Assembly: GCA_963770915.1 (NCBI GenBank)
Contig: CAVYRG010000001.1
Coordinates: 3,596,001-3,660,000 of the forward strand
Reading direction: 5' to 3'
Source: PALSA-270 sp963770915
GTDB lineage: Bacteria; Acidobacteriota; Terriglobia; Terriglobales; Acidobacteriaceae
Length of the DNA stretch: 64,000 bases
Shown: piece after piece, positions 14,605 to 22,777 of the stretch
How positions within the stretch are numbered: the stretch's first letter is position 1
How the letters are laid out: every line of letters begins with the position of its first letter
Program-made: the position numbers and the translations under genes
Notes under the pieces: generated by a model
Database searches by the model: none
The model's input: only the letters and a program-made list of their open reading frames with translations
What the model was told of the DNA's origin: nothing

Positions 14605-15375
14605 ATGACCTACGCCGCCTTTTGCCGATCGAGTGTCCTGATTCGTGCCTCGATTTTCCTCGGGGCCGCTCTTGCGCTCGCCCAAACAGGCTCTGCACAA
14701 TCTGTTTCCGCCGCGAGTCGCGCGGCGCCGCCGGTAATCGTCATTGGTTTCGTGGGCGGGTTCATCAAGCGCGACAATCTCGTCCACAGTGAGGTGCAGC
14801 TTGCGGCGCGCCTGCGCAAGGCTTACCCGGTGGGCGTGGACGTGGAAACCTTTGAGAGCTATCACGAGGGAGAAGCCCGAGAGAAGGTCCTGAGCCTGCT
14901 GGATGCGAATCATGATGGGGTTCTAACCGCCGACGAGAAACAAAACGCTCGCATCATCATTTACGGGCATAGCTGGGGCGGCTCGGGAGCCGTCACTCTG
15001 GCCCGCGATTTACAGAAAACTGGCCTTCCCGTGCTTCTTACCGTTCAAGTGGACAGCATCTCCAAGATTCACCAGAATGACGCGGTCATCCCCGCGAACG
15101 TAGCCCGGGCCGCGAATTTCTACCAACGGGATGGCTTTATTCACGGCCAGCGTAAGATTCGGGCCGCAGATCCGACCCGCACGAGCATCATCGGAAATTT
15201 TCGATTCAACTACAAGAGGAGCCCGTACAGATGCGACCAGTATCCCTGGTATGACCACATCTTCGCAAAGGCCCACACCCAAATTGAGTGCGATCCGGCT
15301 GTGTGGAAGCAAGTGGAGTTCCTGATACGGTCGGCTCTGCCCCCGCCAGCAGGGAATGGTGATGAAACGCGCTGA
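14605..15375 (+). CDS. Secreted alpha/beta-hydrolase-like protein with an EF-hand loop
   Basis: A 256-residue protein with a signal peptide (about residues 1-32, ending TGSAQS). The beta-strand VIVIGFVGGF leads the fold, and the nucleophile elbow GHSWGG is at about residues 121-126 (Ser123). Just before it, at about residues 100-111, DANHDGVLTADE is a perfect EF-hand loop (D-x-N-x-D-G-x-L-x3-E), suggesting calcium-dependent stability or activity. The C-terminus has CDQYPWYDHIF, a possible His region. It may be a lipase or esterase acting alongside the upstream phospholipase-like protein (52 bp gap). The exact substrate is unknown. Confidence 0.65.
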   Translation: MTYAAFCRSSVLIRASIFLGAALALAQTGSAQSVSAASRAAPPVIVIGFVGGFIKRDNLVHSEVQLAARLRKAYPVGVDVETFESYHEGEAREKVLSLLDANHDGVLTADEKQNARIIIYGHSWGGSGAVTLARDLQKTGLPVLLTVQVDSISKIHQNDAVIPANVARAANFYQRDGFIHGQRKIRAADPTRTSIIGNFRFNYKRSPYRCDQYPWYDHIFAKAHTQIECDPAVWKQVEFLIRSALPPPAGNGDETR

Positions 15376-15537
15376 GGAGAGTGCCGAAACGGCGCACCTA
15401 TAGCCCGAGTTAGAGTGCGCGATTTTGACCAGTTTCTTGGGTGTCTTCGGTCCATGATGGAGATTGCAGAAACCCGCCGCTGCGGAACCTGTAAGGTTTG
15501 GCCGCCGCTCGCAGCGTGTGTGTCATGGGAGGACGAG

Positions 15538-16434
15538 ATGCCTGCCTGGGTCAAAACGTGCTGCACACCGGCGTCGTTATCGGCTGTCAGACTGCTAGAC
15601 CGTTTCGCAGCCGTCATGGTGACGGCCCTTCTGCTCGGAGCGAACGCACTCTCCCAAACGGAGTCCGAGATACTAGGAATGTCGGCCAACGAACTGGCGC
15701 GAAAGGTGGTCACCAACGAACTGAAATTCCAAGCTGAAGATCACGGCCACTGGATGTACCGGCTTGAAAAAGAGGAATCCGGGAAGAAGCAGGTCGAGGA
15801 AATCCTCGAGACAAACAATGGTTCTCTCAGTCGGCTCCTCTCGCTTGACGGCGGCCCACTTAACGCCAAACAGCGGCAGAAAGAGAACCAGCGCCTGCAG
15901 AGCCTCGTGAGCCATCCAGATGAACAAAGAAAGTTGCAGCAGGTGAGCCAGAAGAATGCAGAACAAGGGACGCGTTTGTTCAACATGCTGCCCGATGCAT
16001 TTCTGTTCAGCTACGCGGGCCGTCAGGGGAATCTGGTAACGCTAACTTTCGCACCCAACCCCAATTTTCAGCCGTCTTCCGTTGAGGCCCGCGTTTTCCA
16101 CGACATGCAAGGGGAGATGACGGTCGATACCAAACAAGACAGGCTGGCGGTTCTCAAGGGCCATCTCATGGAGGATGTTAAATTCGGAGGCGGATTTCTA
16201 GGCCACCTGGACAAAGGGGGCAAGTTTGAGGTTCGGCAGGCGGAAGTTGCGCCGGGTCACTGGGAAATAGCTGTCCTGTGTGTTGAGATGAAAGGGAAAG
16301 CTCTCTTCTTCAAGACCATCAGCGTGCAGCAGGCCGAGAACCACAGCGACTTCCACCCAGTGCCCGATGACCTGACACTTGCTGAGGCGGCAGACGTACT
16401 CAACAGCCAGATCGTGGTAGCGGATAATCGCTAG
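15538..16434 (+). CDS. Exported hypothetical protein (298 aa)
   Basis: Starts at ATG 15538 behind GGGAGGACGAG; the longer frame from 15415 lacks a signal. Hydrophobic export segment about residues 20-40 (FAAVMVTALLLGANALSQ), then a charged mature part with EDHGHWMYRLEKEESG, LLSLDGGPLNAKQRQKENQRLQ and a C-terminal half resembling a beta-sandwich (FEVRQAEVAPGHWEIAVLCVEM). I recognise it only as a type of acidobacterial secreted hypothetical. Its 3' end overlaps the convergent Crp/Fnr gene at 16198 by 237 bp. Confidence 0.7.
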   Translation: MPAWVKTCCTPASLSAVRLLDRFAAVMVTALLLGANALSQTESEILGMSANELARKVVTNELKFQAEDHGHWMYRLEKEESGKKQVEEILETNNGSLSRLLSLDGGPLNAKQRQKENQRLQSLVSHPDEQRKLQQVSQKNAEQGTRLFNMLPDAFLFSYAGRQGNLVTLTFAPNPNFQPSSVEARVFHDMQGEMTVDTKQDRLAVLKGHLMEDVKFGGGFLGHLDKGGKFEVRQAEVAPGHWEIAVLCVEMKGKALFFKTISVQQAENHSDFHPVPDDLTLAEAADVLNSQIVVADNR

Positions 16435-17199
16435 CGCATAGCTGACAATTCTGCCGGCTTGGTCGTGGAGAACGACGTTCAGAAGTGAGCTGTGGACTTC
16501 GAGCCCGCCGTTGTACTGAATAAAGCCCAATTTCCTGAACCGGTTCATGAAGAAACTGACCCGCGATTGGGTTGTGCCGATCATTTCCGCCAGCATCTCC
16601 TGACTGATCTTGGGAACCAGCGTCTCGGGTTTGCCTTCCTTGCCAAAATGGGCGAGTAGCAAGAGGATCCGAGCCAGCCTTTTTTCGCTCGAATTGAAAA
16701 GCTGGTCCACCAGGTCCTCTTCGTAACGGATGTTCCGCGAAAGCAAATAAGCCACGAACAGGTCGGAAAGCTCGTGTTCCCGATGAAGCGCTTCCATCAT
16801 GGCGATCTTGTCGATGCGCAGAACAGTGCAATCCGTCATCGCGATTGCCGAACCCATGCGGATCGCTTGGCCTGCAAGGGCGCCTTCGCCGAAAAAATCT
16901 CCGTCACTCAATATGCCGATCGTTGCTTCCTTGCCAGTCTTCGAGACCACTGTGAGTTTTACCTTGCCCGCCTGAACATAAAACACCGCGTCCGCGGCAT
17001 CCCCTTGGCTAAAGATCCCTTGTTTGCCCGTGAAAAGCAGCGATTTCCTGCCCACGCCGATGGTTGAGAGGAAGGCTTGGGGATCGAAATCGCGTTTATT
17101 CCTGGAAGCACGCTCTGTTTGAAACGCTGGACTGATTAGAGTTGGGCGGGCGATTTCCTTGCTGCGTGGAGAATCATTGAGTTGGCGAACCGGAGACAT
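16198..17199 (-). CDS. Crp/Fnr-family regulator, paralogue 2, with readthrough C-terminal extension
   Basis: A 333-residue frame from ATG 17199 (AAGGAGGTGCCT upstream). Residues of about 40-245 match paralogue 1: GDAADAVFYVQAGKVKL, DGDFFGEGALAGQ, YEEDLVDQLFNSSEKRLARI, IGTTQSRVSFFMNRFRKLGF, LLNVVLHD. Where paralogue 1 stops after LHD, this copy continues for about 83 residues on the antisense strand of the 15538 gene. The tail has no recognisable domain, so it is either a translated readthrough of a lost stop or tolerated baggage. Recognition helix: TQSRVS here, against TRSRVS in the paralogues. It is divergent from the SYLF gene, with a TGAGC-N6-GCTCA site between. Confidence 0.9.
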   Translation of the reverse strand: MSPVRQLNDSPRSKEIARPTLISPAFQTERASRNKRDFDPQAFLSTIGVGRKSLLFTGKQGIFSQGDAADAVFYVQAGKVKLTVVSKTGKEATIGILSDGDFFGEGALAGQAIRMGSAIAMTDCTVLRIDKIAMMEALHREHELSDLFVAYLLSRNIRYEEDLVDQLFNSSEKRLARILLLLAHFGKEGKPETLVPKISQEMLAEMIGTTQSRVSFFMNRFRKLGFIQYNGGLEVHSSLLNVVLHDQAGRIVSYALAIIRYHDLAVEYVCRLSKCQVIGHWVEVAVVLGLLHADGLEEESFPFHLNTQDSYFPVTRRNFRLPNLKLAPFVQVA

Positions 17200-17264
17200 A
17201 GGCACCTCCTTCCGCCCGAACTGCGATCTCTATTTTACCGCCGTCCTGGGATTGCGTGCCAGCG

Positions 17265-17280
17265 TGAGCACTATTGCTCA
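17265..17280. promoter_or_regulatory. Candidate Crp-type operator TGAGC-N6-GCTCA (best copy)
   Basis: TGAGCACTATTGCTCA is a perfect pentamer inverted repeat with a 6-bp centre (the sixth bases also pair). It lies 66 bp upstream of Crp/Fnr paralogue 2 and 109 bp upstream of the divergent SYLF gene, where it could control both and allow autoregulation (inference). Confidence 0.5.
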
Positions 17281-17388
17281 GACCCTTGAACTCTGATTTG
17301 GTAAGGTCGAAGTCGACCCGGTGCGCCGCCCGTCTACCCGGATTCTGTGCGGAGAGGCGGCGCAGGGGAACAGAAATGAGGAAGTCCC

Positions 17389-18120
17389 ATGAGAAAGTTA
17401 ATGTTCTTACTGGCAATGTTGAGCCTTGGCACGCTGTCCTGGGCAGATTCGGCGCGGCAAGATGCCACCGATCGGCTGGACAACGCCACCACAGTGATGC
17501 ACGAAATTATGGGTGCACCGGATAACGGAATCCCGGAAGAAGTCTTGGAGCACGCCAGGTGCGTAGCGGTCGTGCCGCACATGATCAAAGGTGGTTTTAT
17601 CTTCGGCGGTAAGGGAGGCAAGGGTGTAGCCACCTGCCGCACGGCAAATGGCTGGAGTGCGCCGGCATTCATCACCATCTCGGGCGGAAACTGGGGACTA
17701 CAGATCGGCGTAGAGGCTGTGGACCTGGTGATGATCATTCAGAATGAAAAAGGGATGCAAAAACTGCTCGAAAGCAATTTCAATATCGGAGCGGACGCTT
17801 CCGCAGCGGCAGGTCCAGTTGGACGCCACGCCGAGGCGGGCACGAACTGGAAGATGGACACGGAGATCCTGACCTACTCCCGCGCCAAGGGTGTGTTCGC
17901 GGGCCTCACATTGGAAGGCGCTTCGATTCGCCAAGACAATGATTCCCGGCGAGCGATCTATGGACGCAAGGTCACGACTCGGGCATTGCTATTGGGCAAA
18001 GTTCCGACTCCCGCCGTAGCCCAGCCGTTCCTAGCGGAAGTTCGCGGCGCAAAAGCTCAAGCCGTAGCCGAAGGGAAAGCCGAAGTGAAGGCCGAAGCCA
18101 AAGAGAAAGATCAGAACTAG
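17389..18120 (+). CDS. SYLF-domain (Ysc84-like) lipid-binding protein
   Basis: A 243-residue exported protein. Signal peptide MRKLMFLLAMLSLGTLSWA; then the SYLF/DUF500 domain, with GIPEEVLEHARCVAVVP, KGGFIFGGKGGKGVATCR, GWSAPAFITISGGNWGLQIG, VDLVMIIQNEKGM and the closing SRAKGVFAGLTLEGASI. The C-terminal 40 residues are Ala/Lys/Glu-rich. SYLF domains bind acidic lipids; in bacteria they are periplasmic or secreted with undefined roles. ATG 17389 follows GAGGAAGTCCC. It is divergent from Crp/Fnr paralogue 2. Confidence 0.95.
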   Translation: MRKLMFLLAMLSLGTLSWADSARQDATDRLDNATTVMHEIMGAPDNGIPEEVLEHARCVAVVPHMIKGGFIFGGKGGKGVATCRTANGWSAPAFITISGGNWGLQIGVEAVDLVMIIQNEKGMQKLLESNFNIGADASAAAGPVGRHAEAGTNWKMDTEILTYSRAKGVFAGLTLEGASIRQDNDSRRAIYGRKVTTRALLLGKVPTPAVAQPFLAEVRGAKAQAVAEGKAEVKAEAKEKDQN

Positions 18121-18285
18121 GACTTGCAGAATCGGGCTGCCGCTGTTTGGCATTCAGCCAAGTCTGTATGTTCAAGCGGCGGCGCAGTCCCATCCTTTAC
18201 TCTCTCCGTCCGCGCGAAGCAGATGCCTCGCCCACGTCGGAGGGATTCCCATTCAAGTGCTTGTGACTGAGCACAGGAGGTCGTT

Positions 18286-18435
18286 ATGCTTTGGACCATT
18301 TTTGTTGTTCTTATGATTTTGTGGCTCTTGGGTTTCACGATGCATGTGGGCGGGGGTCTGATCCACTTGCTGCTGGTTGTAGGGTTGGCGGTTCTGATCA
18401 TTAATCTAGTGAGCGGACGACGAGGCACGGCTTGA
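18286..18435 (+). CDS. lmo0937-family small membrane protein (49 aa)
   Basis: ATG 18286 follows CAGGAGGTCGTT. The 49-residue product has an N-terminal helix MLWTIFVVLMILWLLGF, a Gly/His turn TMHVGGGLIH and a second helix LLLVVGLAVLIINLVSG, then RRGTA. This is the characteristic lmo0937 family layout (LWLLGF...HVGGGLIHLLLV). Its stop overlaps the leader of the downstream Gln-rich gene (TGAAGAAGGAGG), so the two are probably translated from one mRNA. Function unknown. Confidence 0.85.
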   Translation: MLWTIFVVLMILWLLGFTMHVGGGLIHLLLVVGLAVLIINLVSGRRGTA

Positions 18436-18452
18436 AGAAGGAGGCAAAACCC

Positions 18453-19580
18453 ATGAAATTTACTGGCGTTATTAGCACAATAGTTCTATTTATACTTCTC
18501 GGAACGACTGCCCTTGCCTACGCGCAGCAGGAGCCGCAAGGTGAAAAGCAGAAGCAAGAGCAGCAGGGCGAAAAGCAGGGCAAGCGGGAAAAGCAGGCCA
18601 AGCCCCAGAAACAGCAGGGCACACAGCAAGCTAAGCCTCAGCAACAGCAGCAAGACAAAACCAGGCAGGATCAGCAGCGGGCCCAGCAACAGCAGCAAGA
18701 CAAAACCAGGCAGGACCAGCAGCGGGCCCAGCAACAGCAGCAAGACAAAACCAGGCAGGACCAGCAGCGGGCCCAGCAACAGCAGCAGGACAAAACCAGG
18801 CAGGACCAGCAGCGGGCCCAGCAACAGCAGCAAGACAAGACCAGGCAGGACCAGCAACGGGCCCAGCAACAGCAGCAAGACAAGACCAGACAGGATCAGC
18901 AGCGGGCCCAGCAACAGCAGCAAGACAAAACCAGGCAGGACCAGCAGCGGGCCCAGCAACAACGGCAACAGGGAGAGCGTCTCTCACAACAGCGCCAGCA
19001 GCAGCTTGTTCAGCAGCAGCAGCAGCGGCTGACGCAGTACCGTCAACATCTGGATCAGCAGCAGCGTGTCATGCAGCAGCAGACAGCGCAGCTACAGCAA
19101 CAAAAGCGGATGGCGCAGTACCGTTACCAGGAAGACTATCTGGAGCACATGCGTCAACAACAGGTGTTTCTGCAGAACAACCACCCCGATTACGATCGTG
19201 ATCCGTATTTCTATACGGCTCCAATCTATCGTTACAAGCGTGACGGCCACTACTACCAGACCAACCAATACGGCGCAGATTATCTTCGCCAGGCTGTTAA
19301 CAACGGCTACCAGGAAGGTTATCGCGCGGGAGCGGCAGACCGTGAGGATCGCTGGCGTTCCAACTACCGAAGCTCTTATGCCTATCAGGACGCGAACTAC
19401 GGTTACAACGGCTATTACATAGACCGGGACGACTACAACTACTACTTTCGCCAGGGCTTCCGTCGCGGCTATGAAGACGGCTACAACCGCCGGTATCGAT
19501 ATGGCCAATATTCCGATGGCAGCTATAGCGTTCTTGGCGTCGTTTTGTCGGGAATCCTCAGGTTTGAGTCGCTGCGCTAG
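18453..19580 (+). CDS. Secreted Gln-rich 15-residue-repeat protein with Tyr-rich tail, copy 2
   Basis: A 375-residue protein. GAAGGAGGCAAAACCC before ATG 18453 gives the start. The signal peptide MKFTGVISTIVLFILLGTTA ends near AYAQQ; then a KQ-rich stretch, seven tandem AQQQQQDKTRQDQQR units (residues of about 63-167), a Gln-rich helical section, and a C-terminal Tyr/Arg/Asp-rich domain (NGYQEGYRAGAADREDRW, YNYYFRQGFRRGYEDGYNRR). The GYxxGYxxG periodicity in the tail suggests an amphipathic repeat fold. It is paralogous in layout to the 12204 protein. A periplasmic or extracellular matrix-like role is possible. Confidence 0.75.
   Translation: MKFTGVISTIVLFILLGTTALAYAQQEPQGEKQKQEQQGEKQGKREKQAKPQKQQGTQQAKPQQQQQDKTRQDQQRAQQQQQDKTRQDQQRAQQQQQDKTRQDQQRAQQQQQDKTRQDQQRAQQQQQDKTRQDQQRAQQQQQDKTRQDQQRAQQQQQDKTRQDQQRAQQQRQQGERLSQQRQQQLVQQQQQRLTQYRQHLDQQQRVMQQQTAQLQQQKRMAQYRYQEDYLEHMRQQQVFLQNNHPDYDRDPYFYTAPIYRYKRDGHYYQTNQYGADYLRQAVNNGYQEGYRAGAADREDRWRSNYRSSYAYQDANYGYNGYYIDRDDYNYYFRQGFRRGYEDGYNRRYRYGQYSDGSYSVLGVVLSGILRFESLR
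18639..18953 (+). repeat. Seven tandem 45-bp coding repeats
   Basis: Seven in-register 45-bp units encode QQQQQDKTRQDQQRA. Units differ only at a few mostly synonymous positions (AAA/AAG, GAC/GAT, CAG/CAA). Copy number is therefore likely variable between strains. Confidence 0.95.
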
Positions 19581-19653
19581 AGCCTGAGCAGTTGTCTTCA
19601 ACCAATGCCCGGCTTCATCGACTGAGAAGTCCGTGAAGTCGGGCACGCCTGTT

Positions 19654-19815
19654 TCACTCTAGTCCTCGAACCCGTGGTCTTCGGCCCACATCAGCAAGCA
19701 TCGCGGCTCGTTCGTTGATGATTTCAATGCCCAGGTCCTTGTCGGCGTGCCATGCAGCCGGGGTGATGGTGCAATTTTGTTCAGATGCAAAGCGCAGTCG
19801 TTTAGAGGCTGTCAA
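19654..19815 (-). CDS. Possible small ORF or remnant (53 aa)
   Basis: Minus-strand frame from TTG 19815 to TGA 19654. The interior, HADKDLGIEIINERAAMLAD, looks protein-like (amphipathic helix, acidic start). After LAD a one-base shift would give WAEDHGFED and a stop, which reads more naturally than the in-frame GRRPRVRGLE end, so the gene may be frameshifted. The rest of the 19581-20116 spacer holds nothing I can support except a weak operator-like site (19768-19783). Confidence 0.22.
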   Translation of the reverse strand: MTASKRLRFASEQNCTITPAAWHADKDLGIEIINERAAMLADVGRRPRVRGLE

Positions 19816-20116
19816 GGCTGGCTTCTACGAAAACTTAGCGCGATCTTCTTTTTCCATACAGCGGAACATTGCATCCCGCTGTCGAAATGAGCAAAACGGA
19901 ACAGATTGTTGCTGCCGCAGGTGCAATGCTACTTAAGTAACCCAATATTATGAGCATGGTCTTCACCGCCGGCTCTTCTGGAGAAACGCATGTTCGACGA
20001 AAGGAGACCTCGTTAAATTTACAACTAAGTGTGCACATCCCGCTTGCAACTGCGCGCCCGCGGAGGGGAAAGAGCACTGCAGCGCCGCCTGTACCGATGC
20101 AAAAGGCATGTCGCGA

Positions 20117-20230
20117 CTAACCTGCCAATGCCAGCACGAAGACTGCCAGAGTAAACCACCGAAGGCGTAGGCGATTGGCCTTCCCATGGGTCTGCGGGGG
20201 CATTCGTTCTTTGGGTGGGCTACTTTCCAT
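20117..20230 (-). CDS. Possible 37-aa tail-anchored small membrane protein
   Basis: ATG 20230 opens 37 residues: a basic Pro/Ser-rich head (ESSPPKERMPPQTHGKANRL) followed by one C-terminal hydrophobic helix (RWFTLAVFVLALAG) that ends at the stop. A positive-inside head plus a terminal helix is typical of tiny membrane proteins, but the upstream GAG is a weak ribosome binding site. Low confidence. Confidence 0.25.
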   Translation of the reverse strand: MESSPPKERMPPQTHGKANRLRLRWFTLAVFVLALAG

Positions 20231-20447
20231 CTCGATGCCGCAGGCTCTTTTTTCTGCTCGCGCCCAGATCGCGGTCGCGCCACCGACGCCACAGCGCTCA
20301 GTCCGGGTGGGAAATGACGAAAGCACCGCAAGAGCTGCACGAAATGGGCCAGATCCGCGCCCAGCGCCTGCGATGGGCTAGCACGGGAACGAAATCATAA
20401 TGGAAGCCTTTTCTCCGGCGACTGTTACAGAAGGTGAGCAAAGCACA

Positions 20448-21683
20448 ATGAAGCGAATCACACTGTTACTCTTCCTGCTCGCGCTACCCGCGTGGGCAAC
20501 GAGCTACACCACAAATTTCCCCACCAACGAGAACCCGATCTCTGAGAATGGCAACTGGCTCAATGGCTCAACCAACGGCGGAGGCCGCTGGGACAACGTG
20601 CAAACCGTGAACGGTGTCGCGCAGGATACTGCCGTCCAGTCCACCAGCGGCAATCACAGCTACGATGATGCGCTAGCGATCTTAACCGGAATCTGGGGCG
20701 CAAACCAGACGGCGTGCGGCACGGTCTACATCAACCCCGGCTGGAGCGGGCGCAACAATGGTACCCATGAAGTCGAGATTCATCTGCGAAGCGCGCTCAG
20801 CTCAGGCAATGCCAGCGGCTACGAAATCAACTACAGCTTGGAAACTGACGCGAACCGTTATGCGCAGATTGTCCGCTGGAACGGACCTGGTGGCAGCTTT
20901 ACCGGAATTGCCTCTGTACTTCCTCCCGTGCTCAACAACGGCGACGTGATCTGCGCCACGATGGCAGGGAACACAATCACGGCGACTCGCAACGGCGCAG
21001 CCTTCCTCACAACGACTGATAGCGCCTTCAGTTCCGGCGCTCCCGGGATGGGCCTCTGGAACAACTATGCGATGTCGGACAACGCGCAGTTCGGCTTCTC
21101 GTCATTCACGGCCAAGGATGACGGCTCGGGCGGAAGCGGTGGTGGCAATCCCCCTCCAGCGCAAGCGGTGCTGACTGGAACCCCCGTGAGCACCAGCCAG
21201 ATCGCTCTCGCCTGGACCGCAGACCCGAACCCGCCAACCGCATACTATGTCGAGCGCTGCAAGGGCGCCGGGTGCACCAACTTCTCCTGGGTATCGACGG
21301 TTGCTGGCACCAGCTACAACGACACGAAACTCGCTGTAGCAACTAGCTATAGGTATTACGCGGGAGAATTGCGTGGCGGCAAGTACTCGCAGTACACGAA
21401 TATCGCGAGCGCAACCACGCTCTCGACAACTCCCACCTCGCCGGTAGCTACGCTGAGCGCTTCGGAGAGCAGCATCGTGGTAGGCTCACCGGTGACGCTC
21501 ACCTGGTCAGGCACGAATGCAACCTCGGCAAGCTTGGCTCCGAGCATTGGCGGTGTCGCAACCACCGGCTCAATGACGCTGAATCCGAGTGTCACTACGA
21601 CCTACACGCTGACCGTAAGCGGGCCGGGAGGAACGGCGCAGGCGACGGTGACGGTAACGGTCATGCCTGCGTGTACCACGTGA
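20448..21683 (+). CDS. Secreted protein with fibronectin-III-like and Ig-like C-terminal domains
   Basis: A 411-residue protein with signal peptide MKRITLLLFLLALPAWA. Residues of about 18-220 form a beta-sandwich-like domain resembling laminin-G/concanavalin folds (DALAILTGIWGANQTACGT, HEVEIHLRSALSSG, GAPGMGLWNNYAMSDNAQFG). A Gly/Ser/Pro linker follows, then a fibronectin-III-like domain (about 240-325: STSQIALAWTADPN, SYRYYAGEL) and a short Ig-like repeat (about 335-408: SIVVGSPVTLTWSGTNATSA, TTYTLTVSGPGGTAQATVTV). No catalytic motif; probably a surface-binding or adhesin-like protein. ATG 20448 is chosen over an upstream start at 20400, which would bury the signal peptide. Confidence 0.8.
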   Translation: MKRITLLLFLLALPAWATSYTTNFPTNENPISENGNWLNGSTNGGGRWDNVQTVNGVAQDTAVQSTSGNHSYDDALAILTGIWGANQTACGTVYINPGWSGRNNGTHEVEIHLRSALSSGNASGYEINYSLETDANRYAQIVRWNGPGGSFTGIASVLPPVLNNGDVICATMAGNTITATRNGAAFLTTTDSAFSSGAPGMGLWNNYAMSDNAQFGFSSFTAKDDGSGGSGGGNPPPAQAVLTGTPVSTSQIALAWTADPNPPTAYYVERCKGAGCTNFSWVSTVAGTSYNDTKLAVATSYRYYAGELRGGKYSQYTNIASATTLSTTPTSPVATLSASESSIVVGSPVTLTWSGTNATSASLAPSIGGVATTGSMTLNPSVTTTYTLTVSGPGGTAQATVTVTVMPACTT

Positions 21684-21923
21684 GATTGAGTTGTCCAGCC
21701 ATTCTTTGAGAGGGTTCCCTAGTGCGGGCGGGCCAGCGCGTGGAGAAAACTGGCCCAGAGCTTTATGTAAACAATTACCCAAATTCGCGAAAAAAGCTAC
21801 AAGACCGATGTCGTATGCAAGTCCTGCGGGAGCAGGCGAATCTCGGCGTGCGTGAAATGGCTGATAGGCGGGTGTTGCTCACGCAGGCGGCGGCAATCCG
21901 TCCCCTGACGGAACGATGCCTGA

Positions 21924-22166
21924 AGCGAGTTTGAACGCCTGTGCGGATCACGGGATATTGTCGAGACGCTGTCGGTGCACGCCGAAGAGGTGCCGGCCAA
22001 GTTCGCTACAGCCGGCATTGACACGGCCACCGGTCGGCGGACTCCTTGGCGAAGGAGCTACATCATTCGTCAAATCGTGGAACGGTTTGCTGGAATGCAT
22101 CTCGCTCCAGGGCCGAGCCTCCAAAGCCGCTTGAGTCTGGAAGAAGACATTTCAAGGATCAACTAG
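21924..22166 (+). pseudogene. Open frame without a clear start, probable gene remnant
   Basis: From 21924 to the TAG at 22166 the frame reads as natural protein (FERLCGSRDIVETLSVHAEE, VPAKFATAGIDTATGRR, YIIRQIVERFAGMHLAPGPS, LSLEEDISRIN), but there is a stop just before and no good ATG; a GTG at 21975 would lose the first part. An overlapping frame ending at 21934 also looks coding (VLREQANLGVREMADRR), so a frameshifted gene is possible. I do not recognise the family. The rest of the 21684-22243 spacer holds nothing else I can support. Confidence 0.3.
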
Positions 22167-22243
22167 TGGCGGAGTGCTTCGGGAAAGGGAACTGCGGCCC
22201 ACTTGGCTTGCGCGAGGATCTATCAATTTCAACCTGGACCAAT

Positions 22244-22513
22244 CTATTTTCTTTTCGTCATCCAGCCGATCAACGCCCCTGAGGTGAAACCTACAGCAAA
22301 GGTTGCCGAAATCGTCAGGACAACGTGCCGTTGCATGCGCTGAGTTGTGTCATTCAAGAATTCTTCGGCAGCATCGCCGCCCTGCTTTGCGGCCCGCCTC
22401 ACTACTCCTACGCCGTCCTCGATGGAGTCGGCAACCGCACTGGTGGCACGAGAAGCCAGATGTGCTGATTCGGCGATGTGTTCAGCCGTTCTTTCCACCA
22501 CGGTTCGAGACAT
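22244..22513 (-). CDS. DUF883/YtxH-like small membrane-anchored protein, copy 1
   Basis: An 89-residue protein: an amphipathic helical body (TVVERTAEHIAESAHLAS, GVGVVRRAAKQGGDAAEEFL) followed by a C-terminal glycine-zipper membrane helix (FAVGFTSGALIGWM) and TKRK. ATG 22513 follows CAGGAGGGCCAC. This layout matches ElaB/YqjD/DUF883-type tail-anchored proteins that can link ribosomes or DNA to the membrane under stress (family knowledge). It is downstream of a CsbD gene; a very close copy of the pair is at 45635-46128. Confidence 0.82.
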   Translation of the reverse strand: MSRTVVERTAEHIAESAHLASRATSAVADSIEDGVGVVRRAAKQGGDAAEEFLNDTTQRMQRHVVLTISATFAVGFTSGALIGWMTKRK

Positions 22514-22556
22514 GTGGCCCTCCTGCGCGTTTTGCGAATTTGTGTTGCTAGGGTTT

Positions 22557-22739
22557 TTATTCCCCCACAGCCTTTTCTGCTCGACCGATCCACTTTTGAA
22601 CTTTGCCACCGGCTTTTTCCGCTTTCCCTGAAACTTCCAAATCGGGGGCGTTCGTCACTTTCCCGACCGCTTCCTTTATTTGTCCCTTAACTTCGTGGAA
22701 TTTGCCTGCGGTCTTGTCTTTCGTGCTTGGTTGCGTCAT
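22557..22739 (-). CDS. CsbD-family stress protein, copy 1
   Basis: A 60-residue hydrophilic protein with the CsbD pattern: STKDKTAGKFHEVKGQIKEA, GKVTNAPDLEVSGKAEKAGG, KVQKWIGRAEKAVGE. ATG 22739 is the CsbD-like start; the longer frame from 22781 runs into the next gene region. CsbD proteins are general-stress-induced with undefined molecular function. It lies 43 bp upstream of the DUF883 gene and 38 bp downstream of Crp/Fnr paralogue 3 on the same strand, so these may be one transcript. Confidence 0.9.
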   Translation of the reverse strand: MTQPSTKDKTAGKFHEVKGQIKEAVGKVTNAPDLEVSGKAEKAGGKVQKWIGRAEKAVGE

Positions 22740-22777
22740 TTCTTGGTCTTCTCCGGTGTTTGAGCGCTTTCCATCTG

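Noticed and set aside
18639..18953. Repeat array as a possible CRISPR
   Set aside because: Units are contiguous without spacers and in frame inside a secreted protein gene; no cas genes in the window.
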